The notes: generated by a model from the sequence alone, not told the origin. DNA of 64,000 nucleotides from VBCK01 sp036270655 (GCA_036270655.1 DATBCD010000030.1:124001-188000); one strand, 5' to 3'. Positions 26,781-35,181 are shown, counted from the first letter of the stretch. Translations and numbers: made by a program.

Positions 26781-27081
26781 TCCCCGATAGCTCAGTCGGT
26801 AGAGCGACGGACTGTCAAATGGCAGCACTGCGTGGAAACACGCAGAGGAAAATCGGGTGAACTCAGGGAATGCCTCAAAAAGGAGAATCCTGAGCCAAGC
26901 CTGCCGAAGGACCGCAGTCAGTGTAGGCAGGAAGGTGCAGAGACTAGAGGGTGAGCAGTCCAAGCAATAAACCTCGCCAGCGCCCGACACCCTAACAGGT
27001 CAAGCTGAGGGTGATGAGATAGTCCAGCGCGCGAGCGCTGTAATCCGCAGGTCCCAGGTTCGAGCCCTGGTCGGGGAGCCA
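26781..27081 (+). tRNA. tRNA-Asn (GUU), split by a group I intron
   Basis: Exon 1 is 26781-26815 (35 nt) and exon 2 is 27041-27081 (41 nt); together they make a 76-nt tRNA with encoded CCA. Acceptor stem TCCCCGA pairs with TCGGGGA, D stem GCTC with GAGC, and T stem CCAGG with CCTGG around TTCGAGC. The joined anticodon loop is CTGTTAA, giving anticodon GUU. Pair 27-43 is an A-C mismatch, but 28-42 to 31-39 are intact. The intron interrupts between anticodon positions 35 and 36. Reading the junction one base shorter would give GUA but breaks the anticodon stem, and the body is not tRNA-Tyr-like. No separate promoter is obvious, so it may be transcribed with the upstream genes. Confidence 0.9.
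26816..27040 (+). ncRNA. group I self-splicing intron in tRNA-Asn
   Basis: 225 nt. P1 pairs exon 26812-26815 plus 26816 with 26821-26825, placing the U-G wobble exactly at the 5' splice site (U26815-G26822). P2 is 26828-26834/26839-26845 with a GAAA loop. P3 is 26853-26859/26981-26987. P4 is 26862-26867/26889-26894. P6 is 26900-26905/26926-26931. P7 is 26942-26946/27020-27024. P8 is 26988-26993/27008-27013. P9 is 27026-27030/27035-27039 with a GCGA loop. The last base is G (omega G, 27040). Core strings AAGGTGCAGAGACTAGA and ATAGTCCAG closely resemble the Azoarcus tRNA-Ile intron core. There is no internal reading frame. A possible extra P7.1 stem is 26947-26950/26972-26975. Confidence 0.92.
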
Positions 27082-27093
27082 AGTCATTCATAT

Positions 27094-27109
27094 GCGCCGC
27101 TTTCGGCGC
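27094..27109 (+). terminator. hairpin after tRNA-Asn
   Basis: GCGCCG (27094-27099) and CGGCGC (27104-27109) pair around CTTT, 12 bp after the tRNA CCA. There is no T-tract, so it may be a processing or weak termination signal rather than an intrinsic terminator. The rest of the stretch up to the rhomboid gene shows nothing definite. Confidence 0.4.
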
Positions 27110-27323
27110 CAGTCGGGGGGACGCCGATGCGTCGCACCCCGCACATCCGCCGCGCCCGGCGAGCACCTGGCCCATCCGGTTCCAGCAAACCCTTCGCCTT
27201 CGAATCGCGGGTCGAGGTCGTCCACAAAACCGCCATTGGACGGTTGCGTGATTAGCCCTTTCTGAATATTGGGCGCAGTAAGGTTTCTGTGGACACTCGA
27301 GCGGCTTCGGCAATACTTTCCGC

Positions 27324-28076
27324 ATGCTTCCGATCGGTGTCGATGTTCCGAGCCGCAACCCGCCGATCGCGACCTGGCTGCTCATCCTCGCCAACAGCTT
27401 CGTGTTCCTGTTCGAGCTGTCGATGCCGGAGGACGCGCTAGCGCAATTCTTCTATCTCTTCGGCATCGTGCCGGCACGTTACAGCCACCCGGTCTGGGCG
27501 GAGGCAGTCGGTTTCCCCGTCGACAGCTATTGGCCTTTCCTGACCAGCATGTTTCTTCACGACGGCTGGCTCCACATCATCGGCAACATGTGGACGCTCT
27601 GGATTTTTGGCCCCAAAGTCGAAGACCGCATGGGGCCGGTGCGCTACCTCGTCTTCTATCTGCTGTGCGGGCTCGTCGCGGGGGTCGTGCATTGGTTCAC
27701 GAACGAGGCCTCCACCGTTCCCACCATCGGCGCCTCCGGGGCAATTGCCGGCGTCATGGGGGCCTATTTCTTCATGTTCCCGTTCTCGCGCGTCGTCGTA
27801 CTGCTGCCGGTGTTCTTCTTTCCGCTGTTCTTCGAGCTGCCAGCCGTGACTTATCTCGGCATCTGGGCTCTGAGCCAGGCGCTAAGCGGCGCATTTTCCC
27901 TTGTCGGGCCGGCCGTCGCCGGGGGTATCGCCTGGTGGGCGCACGTCGGCGGGTTTGTCGCCGGTATCGCGCTGCAGTTTGCGTTCGTGAAGCGCGCGGC
28001 AGGCTACCGCCGGGCGTACCGCGACGAGTACGGTCTCGACAACGGCTGGGTTCGGACGAACTACTGGAGGGATTGA
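27324..28076 (+). CDS. rhomboid-family intramembrane serine protease
   Basis: 250 residues with about six membrane segments. The catalytic serine is Ser138 in GASGAIAGVMGAY and the histidine is His207 in WWAHVGGFVAG. HDGWLHIIGNMWTLWIFG in the second span region is the conserved rhomboid His/Asn segment. It cleaves membrane proteins within the bilayer; the substrate is unknown. The stop lies 2 bp before the start of the following ClpP-like gene. Confidence 0.92.
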   Translation: MLPIGVDVPSRNPPIATWLLILANSFVFLFELSMPEDALAQFFYLFGIVPARYSHPVWAEAVGFPVDSYWPFLTSMFLHDGWLHIIGNMWTLWIFGPKVEDRMGPVRYLVFYLLCGLVAGVVHWFTNEASTVPTIGASGAIAGVMGAYFFMFPFSRVVVLLPVFFFPLFFELPAVTYLGIWALSQALSGAFSLVGPAVAGGIAWWAHVGGFVAGIALQFAFVKRAAGYRRAYRDEYGLDNGWVRTNYWRD

Positions 28077-28078
28077 CC

Positions 28079-28909
28079 GTGTCGCCGACCGATGTCATCT
28101 GGATGTTCTTCGTATTGTCTGCGCTGCAGCCGGTGCTCAAGCAACGCTTTTTGGAAGCGACGCGACAGCGCATCATCGCCAGGCTGGAGCACGAGCGCGG
28201 CTCGCGCGTCATCCTGCTCGTGCATCGCCAGGAAATGATGAGCTTTCTCGGCTTCCCGCTGGTTCGCTACATCGATGTCAACGACTCCGAGGAAGTGCTG
28301 CGCGCCATTCATCTGACCGATCGCGAGGTCCCGCTCGACATCGTGTTGCACACGCCGGGAGGCCTGGTGCTGGCCGCCTTGCAGATCGCACGAGCCATCC
28401 ACAAGCACAAGGGGAAGGTGACGGCTTTCGTGCCGCATTACGCCATGTCCGGTGGCACGCTGATTGCGCTTGCGGCCGATGAGATCGTGATGAGTGAATA
28501 CGCGGTGCTGGGTCCTGTCGATCCGCAGCTTGGCCGCTATCCGGCGGCCTCCGTCCTGAAGGCGGTGGCGCGCAAGCCGGTTGCGGACATCGACGACGAG
28601 ACCCTGATTCTGGCCGATCAGGCGGAAAAAGCCATGCAGCAGTTGCGCGTGAGCGTGCGTGAGTTTCTGGCGCCCAAGTGTCCCCCCGAAAAGGCTGACG
28701 AGCTGGCGCAACTGCTGTCCGCCGGCACCTGGACACACGACCACCCCATCACATTCGAGACGGCAAAGAGCTTCGGCTTGCCGGTTCGTAGCGACATCTC
28801 GCCGACGGTTCTGGACCTGATGGCTCTGTATCCGCAACCGGTACGTCACCAGCCTACCGTCGAATATCTGCCGGAGCCGCGGCGTGCGGGCGGAAGGGCG
28901 GACCTATAA
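28079..28909 (+). CDS. SDH-family ClpP-fold serine protease (SppA-like)
   Basis: 276 residues from GTG 28079, with GGAGG in the end of the rhomboid gene upstream. One N-terminal membrane segment (about 4-20) precedes a ClpP/crotonase-fold protease domain. LHTPGGLVLAA forms the oxyanion region and AMSGGTLIALAADEIVM supplies the nucleophile Ser124, as in the serine dehydrogenase proteinase family. Likely degrades membrane or secreted peptides together with the coupled rhomboid protease. Confidence 0.82.
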   Translation: MSPTDVIWMFFVLSALQPVLKQRFLEATRQRIIARLEHERGSRVILLVHRQEMMSFLGFPLVRYIDVNDSEEVLRAIHLTDREVPLDIVLHTPGGLVLAALQIARAIHKHKGKVTAFVPHYAMSGGTLIALAADEIVMSEYAVLGPVDPQLGRYPAASVLKAVARKPVADIDDETLILADQAEKAMQQLRVSVREFLAPKCPPEKADELAQLLSAGTWTHDHPITFETAKSFGLPVRSDISPTVLDLMALYPQPVRHQPTVEYLPEPRRAGGRADL

Positions 28910-28912
28910 GGG

Positions 28913-29032
28913 GTGGCGGAAAGTCACCTCGACTTGACCGACCGCATGGGTATACCGCGGGCGCAGGAATTGTTCGCGTGGGGCGAAGGCACGATCGCGA
29001 CATGCGTCCGCACGATCCTGGAAGAAACCTGA
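28913..29032 (+). pseudogene. possible 39-residue remnant reading frame
   Basis: A short frame from GTG 28913 encodes a 39-residue peptide with coding-like composition (RMGIPRAQELFAWGEG). It has no good ribosome site and I recognise no domain. It could be the tail of a lost gene, a small protein, or chance. Confidence 0.2.
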
Positions 29033-29114
29033 CGGTTCGGGCGCCTACGCTTACCCAAGGGAACCTGGCGGGCCGCTCTTTCTGACCTGACAACCCGCCC
29101 TGGATGTGGCACCC

Positions 29115-29441
29115 ATGGACTTGCGAGGTATTGCGATGCCCGGAGAAGAACGCAACAAGCTCGCGGGGGAGAGGATCTCCGAATCGGCGCGACTCTGTGT
29201 CGATGGAGATATGACCGTTCTGGACGCAAGTCGTCTGATGCGGAGCTACCGGGTCGCGACACTGGTTGTGGCCGAATATTCGGCGGGCGCATGGGTCGCG
29301 ACGGGTGTTCTCTCGGCTCGAGACATCGTCACGCGCGTGATCGCTGCCGGACTCGACCCGTCGGTCGTGACCGCCGGCGACATTACGTGGCCTGAATGCC
29401 ACAGTGCCCGCGTCTGCGACCGCGGACCGGATTGCCCTTGA
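29115..29441 (+). CDS. single-CBS-domain protein, probably truncated
   Basis: 108 residues from ATG 29115 (GTG 29106 is an alternative start). One CBS motif is clear, from about VDGDMTVLDASRLMRSYRVA to GVLSARDIVTRVIAAGLDP and AGDIT. CBS proteins normally carry two such motifs forming a nucleotide-binding pair; here the second is missing and the sequence ends in an unrelated Cys-rich tail. Either it pairs as a homodimer of half modules or it is a decayed gene. It precedes the BON gene by 27 bp. Confidence 0.6.
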   Translation: MDLRGIAMPGEERNKLAGERISESARLCVDGDMTVLDASRLMRSYRVATLVVAEYSAGAWVATGVLSARDIVTRVIAAGLDPSVVTAGDITWPECHSARVCDRGPDCP

Positions 29442-29468
29442 CCGCCATGCACAGACCCTGGAGAAGCC

Positions 29469-30161
29469 ATGATGAAGACAGACGCTGACATCAAGCGCGA
29501 CGTTGAACTTGAGCTCAAGTGGGATCCTGACATCGATGCAACCGACATCGCTGTCAGCGTCAAAGACGGCGTGGTCGCCTTGACCGGATTCGTTCGGAGC
29601 TACGCGCAGAAAACTCAGGCCGAGCGCGACGCCAAGCGCGTTTCGGGCGTGGTGGCCGTGGCCAACGACATCGAAGTCAGGCTGCCGGTCTTGAACCAGA
29701 GGCCCGACCCCGAAATTGCGCGCGATGCGGTCGCCAGCCTGAAGCGCGAATTGCCGTATTCGTATGAAGCGATCAAGGCGGTCGTCGAGGACGGCTGGGT
29801 GACGCTCGAAGGCGACCTCGAGTGGCACTACCAGCGCGAACGCGCTGAGAACGCGGTGCGCTACCTCAAGGGCGTCAAGGGCGTGACCAACAAGATCGTC
29901 CTGAAGCCCCGAGTTGCGCCGGCTGACGTCAAGGCCAAAATTCAGCAGGCGTTCCAGCGCAGTGCCGAGGTCGATGCCGGCAATATCATCGTCGAGACGA
30001 GCGGCGGCGTGGTGACTTTGAGGGGCGCGGTCCGGTCATGGGCGGAGCGCCAGGAGGCCGAACGCGCGGCGTATGCGGCGCCTGGAGTTACGAAGGTCGA
30101 TAACAGGATCACGATAGATCCGTCGCTGGCCACGAGCACCACGGCCCGCCGCGCGGCTTAG
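29469..30161 (+). CDS. BON-domain protein with three BON repeats
   Basis: 230 residues with three BON modules at about 5-75, 82-150 and 153-220. Each shows the V-x-DG-VVxLxGxVxS-like core (IAVSVKDGVVALTGFVRSY; VEDGWVTLEGDLEW; TSGGVVTLRGAVRSW). BON domains bind phospholipid membranes and occur in OsmY-like stress proteins. Unlike OsmY it has no recognisable signal peptide, so it may be cytoplasmic. Good ribosome site GGAGAAG just upstream. It lies in a run of short envelope/stress genes. Confidence 0.88.
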   Translation: MMKTDADIKRDVELELKWDPDIDATDIAVSVKDGVVALTGFVRSYAQKTQAERDAKRVSGVVAVANDIEVRLPVLNQRPDPEIARDAVASLKRELPYSYEAIKAVVEDGWVTLEGDLEWHYQRERAENAVRYLKGVKGVTNKIVLKPRVAPADVKAKIQQAFQRSAEVDAGNIIVETSGGVVTLRGAVRSWAERQEAERAAYAAPGVTKVDNRITIDPSLATSTTARRAA

Positions 30162-30209
30162 GTTCAGCTGATCGCGGTCGGACAACCCGAAGACAGCAGG
30201 AGCACCCCC

Positions 30210-30635
30210 ATGAATCTCCCCAGCGTTGTGAAGAGCCTTGCAGTTGCCGCTCTCGGCAGCGTGGCATTACTGGCCGCTGCCGTGGCCCAGGAGCAGGACA
30301 CGGCGGGTGCGGCACCGGTCGCGGGCAAGGCGACACTCGGCGTCACCGTCGCCGAAACGGACCTGATCGCCACCGGATGGCGCGCGTCGAAACTGGTCCA
30401 TGCCCCCGTCTATAACGAAAACAACGAGAAAATCGGCAGGATCGACGACTTCATCGTGTCCCCCGACGGAACGCTGTCGGTGGCGATTATCGATGTGGGC
30501 GGCTTCCTGGGCGTCGGGGCGCACCGCGTCGCGATCCCCGTACAGCAGTTCGATCAGGTGTCCCCGAAGATCCTTCTGAAGGGAGCGACAAAGGACGCGC
30601 TGCTGAAGATGCCCGAGTTCAAGTACGCCGGATGA
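30210..30635 (+). CDS. secreted PRC-barrel domain protein
   Basis: 141 residues. A signal peptide runs from MNLPSVVKSLAVAALGSVA to about AVAQEQ (cleavage near residue 28). The PRC-barrel domain spans about 63-130, with VYNENNEKIGRIDDFIVSPDGTL and VAIPVQQF. The domain is a small beta-barrel used in RimM and photosynthetic reaction centres; secreted versions are common in Burkholderiales and of unknown role. GGAG precedes the start. Confidence 0.85.
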   Translation: MNLPSVVKSLAVAALGSVALLAAAVAQEQDTAGAAPVAGKATLGVTVAETDLIATGWRASKLVHAPVYNENNEKIGRIDDFIVSPDGTLSVAIIDVGGFLGVGAHRVAIPVQQFDQVSPKILLKGATKDALLKMPEFKYAG

Positions 30636-30684
30636 CGGTTCGCCCGTTCGGTGACGAAGAGGATCGGCGCGGCCGGCGTCGGGA

Positions 30685-31290
30685 TCAGGAGAGCAGGCGG
30701 GCGAGCCGCTCCAGGTCGTCGGCTACCATGGCCATGCCGACGGGGCTGTTCGGGTGGTCGTACATTCGATGTGCGATCGACGTCGGATCGGGATGCTTCA
30801 CCCGGATCAGCAGCTCGTCCCGCAGGACGATCGCCCGGACCTTGAACTTGGCGTCGTACTCGCTGTTGCGCTGCATCGACGTGGCGGTGATGTCGGCGGT
30901 GTGCGCGTCCCACAGGCGCTTCTTGTGCGTCTCGTCGGTCGCGCGGGTCAGGGCAGCCCACTGTTGCTGCTGCCGCAAGGACTCGGCCGCATTGCGGGAA
31001 GCGTTCCAGTCCCGCAGGTTGTCGACGAACCTGAGCGCGGCGCTCTGCAGCTCCTTGTCGGAGAGCTTTGAGAACTCGCTGCCGCGCACCGGGGCGAGGT
31101 CCAGCCGGTCGCGGTACGCGTCGAGCCGCTCGTCCTTGCAGGTCAACCGTTCGCGAAGGGTTTCGATGATTCCGCGGTGGTACCAGCGAGACACCCCGTA
31201 GGCGGCCGCACCGAAGACGACGAGGCCGAAGATGAAGACCAGGGGCGCTGCCTCGATGACCGCCCACTGAGTGTCGAGGAATTCCTTCAC
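30685..31290 (-). CDS. membrane-anchored protein of unknown function
   Basis: 201 residues. One membrane span near the N-terminus (about 15-34, PLVFIFGLVVFGAAAYGV) is followed by a charged region with helical, partly coiled-coil character (ERLTCKDERLDAYRDRL) and a C-terminal soluble part ending in MAMVADDLERLARLLS. I do not recognise the family. It is on the opposite strand to the PRC gene and 22 bp downstream of the DUF885 gene. Confidence 0.6.
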   Translation of the reverse strand: MKEFLDTQWAVIEAAPLVFIFGLVVFGAAAYGVSRWYHRGIIETLRERLTCKDERLDAYRDRLDLAPVRGSEFSKLSDKELQSAALRFVDNLRDWNASRNAAESLRQQQQWAALTRATDETHKKRLWDAHTADITATSMQRNSEYDAKFKVRAIVLRDELLIRVKHPDPTSIAHRMYDHPNSPVGMAMVADDLERLARLLS

Positions 31291-31312
31291 GGCGTCCCGC
31301 GGCCTTGAGCGA

Positions 31313-33055
31313 TCACAAGGCCGGGCCGGCGGCGTCGCCGAGCATCGCGTCGCGCACCATCGGAATGGGCGGCGCCCCGTAGCTCAGAAACTGATCGTGA
31401 AAGGCCTTCCAGGACGCTCTGCCGCCGCGGCTCGCCGTCCACTCTTCGCGCATCTTTCGGATCATCAGCTTGCCCAGCGTGTAGTTTCCATACGCGGGAT
31501 CGTAGGTGCCGCGGGCGGCCTGCTGCCGCGCATTGCCCGGGTCCTGAAATGCGCTGTCGCGGAACATCGCTTCGGATTGCGCCACGGTCATGCCTCCCGT
31601 ATGCAGCCCGATTGCCGACAGATAGCGAACGTCGCGCAGCAGGGCATTGATCAACTGGCCGATGTGCACTTCGGGCCCGCCGTTTCCCAGACCGGCCTCC
31701 CACATCATCTCTTCGCAGTAATGCGCCCAGCCCTCCGCGTAGGCGTAGCTGATGAACACCTGTCCCAGCCGCGACGGTGACCGGTTCGAATGCAGGAACT
31801 GCAGGAAGTGACCCGGCCAGACCTCATGCGCGGAGATGAAGAGCAGAACCGGCTCGGCTGGAATGTAAGCGCCCTGCTCGGCCTTGGTCCACGCCGGGTC
31901 GGGCGGTGCGATATAGTAGATCGACGGCAGATTCTTTTCGTACGGGCCCGGGATGCTGATATAGGCGGCGTTCGCGCGGTTGTACGGGGGCGATTCCCGA
32001 ACCAGCGCCTGCTCCGGTCCAGGAATCGTGACGATGTCGCGCGCGCGTACGAATGCCTCCAGATCGTCCAGCTGCCGGGTTGCCGCATCGACGGCCGAGC
32101 CGGCCGGTTTTTGCGCGACGACTTTCGCGACGCAATCCTGCACCGTCTGACCCGGATCGAATGCAGCGCATGCATCGCGCAAGGCGGCCAGATTGCGTTC
32201 CAGATCGTCGGCGCCAATCTGTTTCAGCCGTGCCCGCGGCACGTCGACGCCCTCGGTGGCCCGAAGCATCTGCTGGAACTTCTGCGGGCCCAGGGCGAAA
32301 TCGTCGGTGGCCGCGCTTTCCTGCTGGGTGAGCCAGGCGTCCAGATCCCGCATTGCCCTGATCGCGCCGGCGTTCGCCGAGCGAAATCCCTCCTGCAGCT
32401 GTGCATCTTCCACTGCGCCGAAAACGGCGGGCACGTCCTTTTCGTAGAAGCGCGCCAGGCCACCAAACCGGATGTGTCCGATCTGGATGAAGGTGCGCGG
32501 CATCGGCGTGCGCAGGTTGCGGCGAATCTGTTCCGTGGCGACGGCAATCGCCTTTGCGTACGCGGTGTAAGCGCGAAGGCGCTGCGCAAGAGGGGCGTAT
32601 TCGCGTGCCACATAGACGTTTGGATCGAGTGCTCCGCCGTAGAACGCGGGGCTTCTGAATTGCCACTGCGCCGACTCGAGCCAGAAAAGCTCGCCGTCGA
32701 TCCTCGAAATCACCAGCTGACGCTCAAAGCGCTGCCTCGAATCGAGCCGTCCGGTTGCGAACTCTGCGGCACGGCTTCGCTCCCGATGGAGGCGTTCGAT
32801 CAGGGACTGGATGCCGGCTGCGCTCCAGTCCGGAAGCTGGCCGTCGAATTCGTGGCGACCCGCCCACACCGCGGTGTTGGGGTGTGCGGTGAAGTACCAC
32901 TCGAGAAATCGGGCCGAATAGCTATCCCAGTCCTGAGCGGTCGATACGGACTCGCTCGTGGGGGTCGGCTTCGGCTCGATCTGGCAGCCCGCAAGAAACA
33001 GGACAAGCGCCGTGCAGGACGTGGCGGCGATGCAACGCTCAGCGGCCGATTTCAT
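31313..33055 (-). CDS. DUF885-family lipoprotein, putative metallopeptidase
   Basis: 580 residues from ATG 33055, with GGAGGGG four bases upstream. The N-terminus is a lipoprotein signal with lipobox LAGC. The DUF885 domain fills the rest; HEVWPGHFLQF resembles a gluzincin HExxxxH site and EGWAHYCEEMM supplies a downstream glutamate. Likely a periplasmic, membrane-anchored peptidase. Full family length. It overlaps neither neighbour; the RibD_C gene ends 46 bp upstream on the same strand. Confidence 0.85.
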   Translation of the reverse strand: MKSAAERCIAATSCTALVLFLAGCQIEPKPTPTSESVSTAQDWDSYSARFLEWYFTAHPNTAVWAGRHEFDGQLPDWSAAGIQSLIERLHRERSRAAEFATGRLDSRQRFERQLVISRIDGELFWLESAQWQFRSPAFYGGALDPNVYVAREYAPLAQRLRAYTAYAKAIAVATEQIRRNLRTPMPRTFIQIGHIRFGGLARFYEKDVPAVFGAVEDAQLQEGFRSANAGAIRAMRDLDAWLTQQESAATDDFALGPQKFQQMLRATEGVDVPRARLKQIGADDLERNLAALRDACAAFDPGQTVQDCVAKVVAQKPAGSAVDAATRQLDDLEAFVRARDIVTIPGPEQALVRESPPYNRANAAYISIPGPYEKNLPSIYYIAPPDPAWTKAEQGAYIPAEPVLLFISAHEVWPGHFLQFLHSNRSPSRLGQVFISYAYAEGWAHYCEEMMWEAGLGNGGPEVHIGQLINALLRDVRYLSAIGLHTGGMTVAQSEAMFRDSAFQDPGNARQQAARGTYDPAYGNYTLGKLMIRKMREEWTASRGGRASWKAFHDQFLSYGAPPIPMVRDAMLGDAAGPAL

Positions 33056-33101
33056 TTTTGCCCCTCCCGATAAGGTCCGAACACGAGGTCGCCGGCCGCC
33101 T

Positions 33102-33941
33102 CTACCGCAGCGGCTCGAACTGGGCGAACAACTGGCCGGTGCCGCTCGATGCATCGGAGTCCAGATACAGGGCGATCAGCTTCAGTCGACCGGCTGGCCC
33201 CAGCTCGGGTCCTTCGATCATCGAACGGAAACTCTCGCCGCCCAGAAGTTGATGGGTCAGCGTCACATACAAGCGCGACAAGGCCTCGTAGCGCAGCATC
33301 GTCTCCAGCATCCGCGGTCCAGCCAGCAGGAAGGCGCTGTGCAGGCCCCTTTGCCCAAGCGCCCCGACCAGCGGGCCGCCTTCGGCGTGCGCACCCTGAC
33401 CGGCGATGACGACCTCGAAGCCCTGGCGCTCGAGCTGGCGCCGGCGCGCCGCGTCGGCCTGGGTACCGGTCGCGATGAATACGCGCTGTCCGTGCCGCCC
33501 GATCGAGTCCGGCAGGGGGAAATCCAGGCTGGCGCTGGCGATGCAGATCGCGGGCTGAGCAGGCAGGCCTTGCGATTGACGCCACGCGGCCAGATCCTGA
33601 TGACCCGGTACCGTGCCGACCTGCAGGATATCGGCCAGGCGCTTTTGAGCGATCGCGCGCAGGTATCCGCCATGGGTGATCAGGCAATCGGCTTGCGCGT
33701 GCAATTCGAGCAGCAGGCGCAGGTCACTCCCACTGGTCAGTGCCCGCGGAAGATGGCTCTGCCCGCCGGCGTCGCGCAGGGCGATCCGTCCGTCCAGGCT
33801 GGTGACGAAGTCGCCATAGACGAAAGGCTGCTCGGCAGAGCCGAGCTGGTGCAGGCGATGGGCCAGGTAGAGCCCTCGCAACGAGGTCTCCAGTACCCGC
33901 GGATAGAGCTGCAGAACCTCCCGGTGCGCCGTCTGTGTCAC
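33102..33941 (-). CDS. RibD C-terminal-domain reductase family protein
   Basis: 279 residues. The DHFR-like RibD_C fold is suggested by FVYGDFVTSLDGRIAL, the middle segment LITHGGYLRAI, and AEGGPLVGALGQRGL with LLAGPRMLETML near the C-terminus. RibD_C proteins reduce the ribosyl group in riboflavin synthesis; this standalone copy lacks the deaminase domain and has no riboflavin genes beside it, so its substrate is open. It overlaps the AraC regulator gene by 4 bp, suggesting coregulation. Confidence 0.78.
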   Translation of the reverse strand: MTQTAHREVLQLYPRVLETSLRGLYLAHRLHQLGSAEQPFVYGDFVTSLDGRIALRDAGGQSHLPRALTSGSDLRLLLELHAQADCLITHGGYLRAIAQKRLADILQVGTVPGHQDLAAWRQSQGLPAQPAICIASASLDFPLPDSIGRHGQRVFIATGTQADAARRRQLERQGFEVVIAGQGAHAEGGPLVGALGQRGLHSAFLLAGPRMLETMLRYEALSRLYVTLTHQLLGGESFRSMIEGPELGPAGRLKLIALYLDSDASSGTGQLFAQFEPLR

Positions 33942-34906
33942 TCTGCCCCGCCGCCAGCGGCCCAGCGCCGCCTGTCGCGCAGCGGCGACGCGCCGAACAG
34001 GCGCCCGTACTCGCGGCTGAACTGCGACGCGCTCCCGTAGCCGACGCGCTGCGCGACGATGGACACGTCGATATCGCCCGTGAACAGGAGCCGGCGCGCT
34101 TCGTGAAGTCGAAGTTGCTTCTGGTACTGCAGCGGGCTCAACGCGGTGACGGCCTTGAAGTGATGCTGCAGCGAGGACACGCTCATGTGCGCGTTGCGCG
34201 CCAGCGTCTCCACCCGCAGTTTCTCCGAGAAGTTTCCCCGCAGCAACCGGATCGCGGTTGCGATGCGCCGGGTGTTGCTGTCGCGCAATGCAATCTGCCG
34301 CAGGCGTTCGCCCGGACCGTTGGTGAGCAGGCGGTACAGGATCTCGCGCTTGATCAGAGGAGCCAGGATCGGAATGTCCTGGGGTGACTCGAGAAGCCGC
34401 AGGAGGCGCACGACCGCATCGAGCATCGACGGGCCGAGGCGATGGACATACAGCCCGCGCGACGCATCTTCATGGTGCGCCGCTGGCAGGCCGTCGTGAC
34501 CGATCAGCTCGCCGATCTCCCCCACGTCCAGTGCCAGCCGCAGACCCAGATAGGGCTTGCTCGGGCTCGCTACGGTGCGCTTTACCACCACAGGCAGATC
34601 GACCGATGTGACCAGGTAGTGTCCCGGGTCGTACTCGTACAGCTCGTCGCCGACCAGCAGTTGCTTGGATCCCTGGGCAATCAGCCCAAGCGCGGGCGTC
34701 TGGACGGCGTGCGTGGGGCCACTGGGACGCAGGATCCGGTACAGCGACAGGCCCGGCACCGCCGACTCGACGGCGCCCTCCCGACCGTGCGTCAATCGGT
34801 CCAGCAATCGGGTGAGCTCCCGCTGCAGCTCCTCCAGCTCGGAGTCGAGCCGCTCATGGGCCTCATACGTGGGTGCAATTTCCGCAGTTGCAGATTCATT
34901 CAGCAT
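33938..34906 (-). CDS. AraC-family regulator with AraC_N cupin domain
   Basis: 322 residues. The N-terminal domain (about 45-200) has VQTPALGLIAQGSKQLLVGDELYEYDPGHYL-type sequence of the AraC_N group, and the C-terminal 100 residues form two helix-turn-helix motifs (ARNAHMSVSSLQHHFKAVT and QRVGYGSASQFSREY). Such regulators typically control a divergent oxidoreductase gene; here an aldo/keto reductase gene starts 276 bp away on the other strand. It is coupled to the RibD_C gene. Confidence 0.9.
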   Translation of the reverse strand: MLNESATAEIAPTYEAHERLDSELEELQRELTRLLDRLTHGREGAVESAVPGLSLYRILRPSGPTHAVQTPALGLIAQGSKQLLVGDELYEYDPGHYLVTSVDLPVVVKRTVASPSKPYLGLRLALDVGEIGELIGHDGLPAAHHEDASRGLYVHRLGPSMLDAVVRLLRLLESPQDIPILAPLIKREILYRLLTNGPGERLRQIALRDSNTRRIATAIRLLRGNFSEKLRVETLARNAHMSVSSLQHHFKAVTALSPLQYQKQLRLHEARRLLFTGDIDVSIVAQRVGYGSASQFSREYGRLFGASPLRDRRRWAAGGGAE

Positions 34907-35181
34907 GGGGTGGGGGCATCAAAGTGTGTGTGTGTGAACCTGTGACCGGCGCGCAGATTGTCGAATTTCGTCTGTAACCTGTATTTTGCAGAATCAGGCA
35001 AGAAATCGACAGCATCCGGGTAGCGGGCAGGCGTTCGGCGTCGCATACTGGCTACCGTCGTTCCGTCTCTTCCCGGCCTCCTGACGGTCACCCGGGTCAC
35101 AGGCCACGCGGTGGGGCAAGCGCCCCCGTGGCTTGTGGTGTCCCACGGTTTGCTTCAGGAAGCATCCATTGGAGTGCACAA

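Noticed and set aside
26757..26990. 77-residue minus-strand frame over the tRNA 5' exon and intron
   Set aside because: It is antisense to structured RNA with no ribosome site or domain.
26781..27081. Reading the split gene as tRNA-Tyr (anticodon GUA)
   Set aside because: The junction one base shorter breaks the anticodon stem, and the short variable loop and first base do not fit tRNA-Tyr.
26918..27394. Open frame on the minus strand across tRNA-Asn encoding RPGLEPGTCGLQR
   Set aside because: This peptide is a known artefact of translating the antisense of tRNA T-arms; the frame lies over the intron and tRNA exon.
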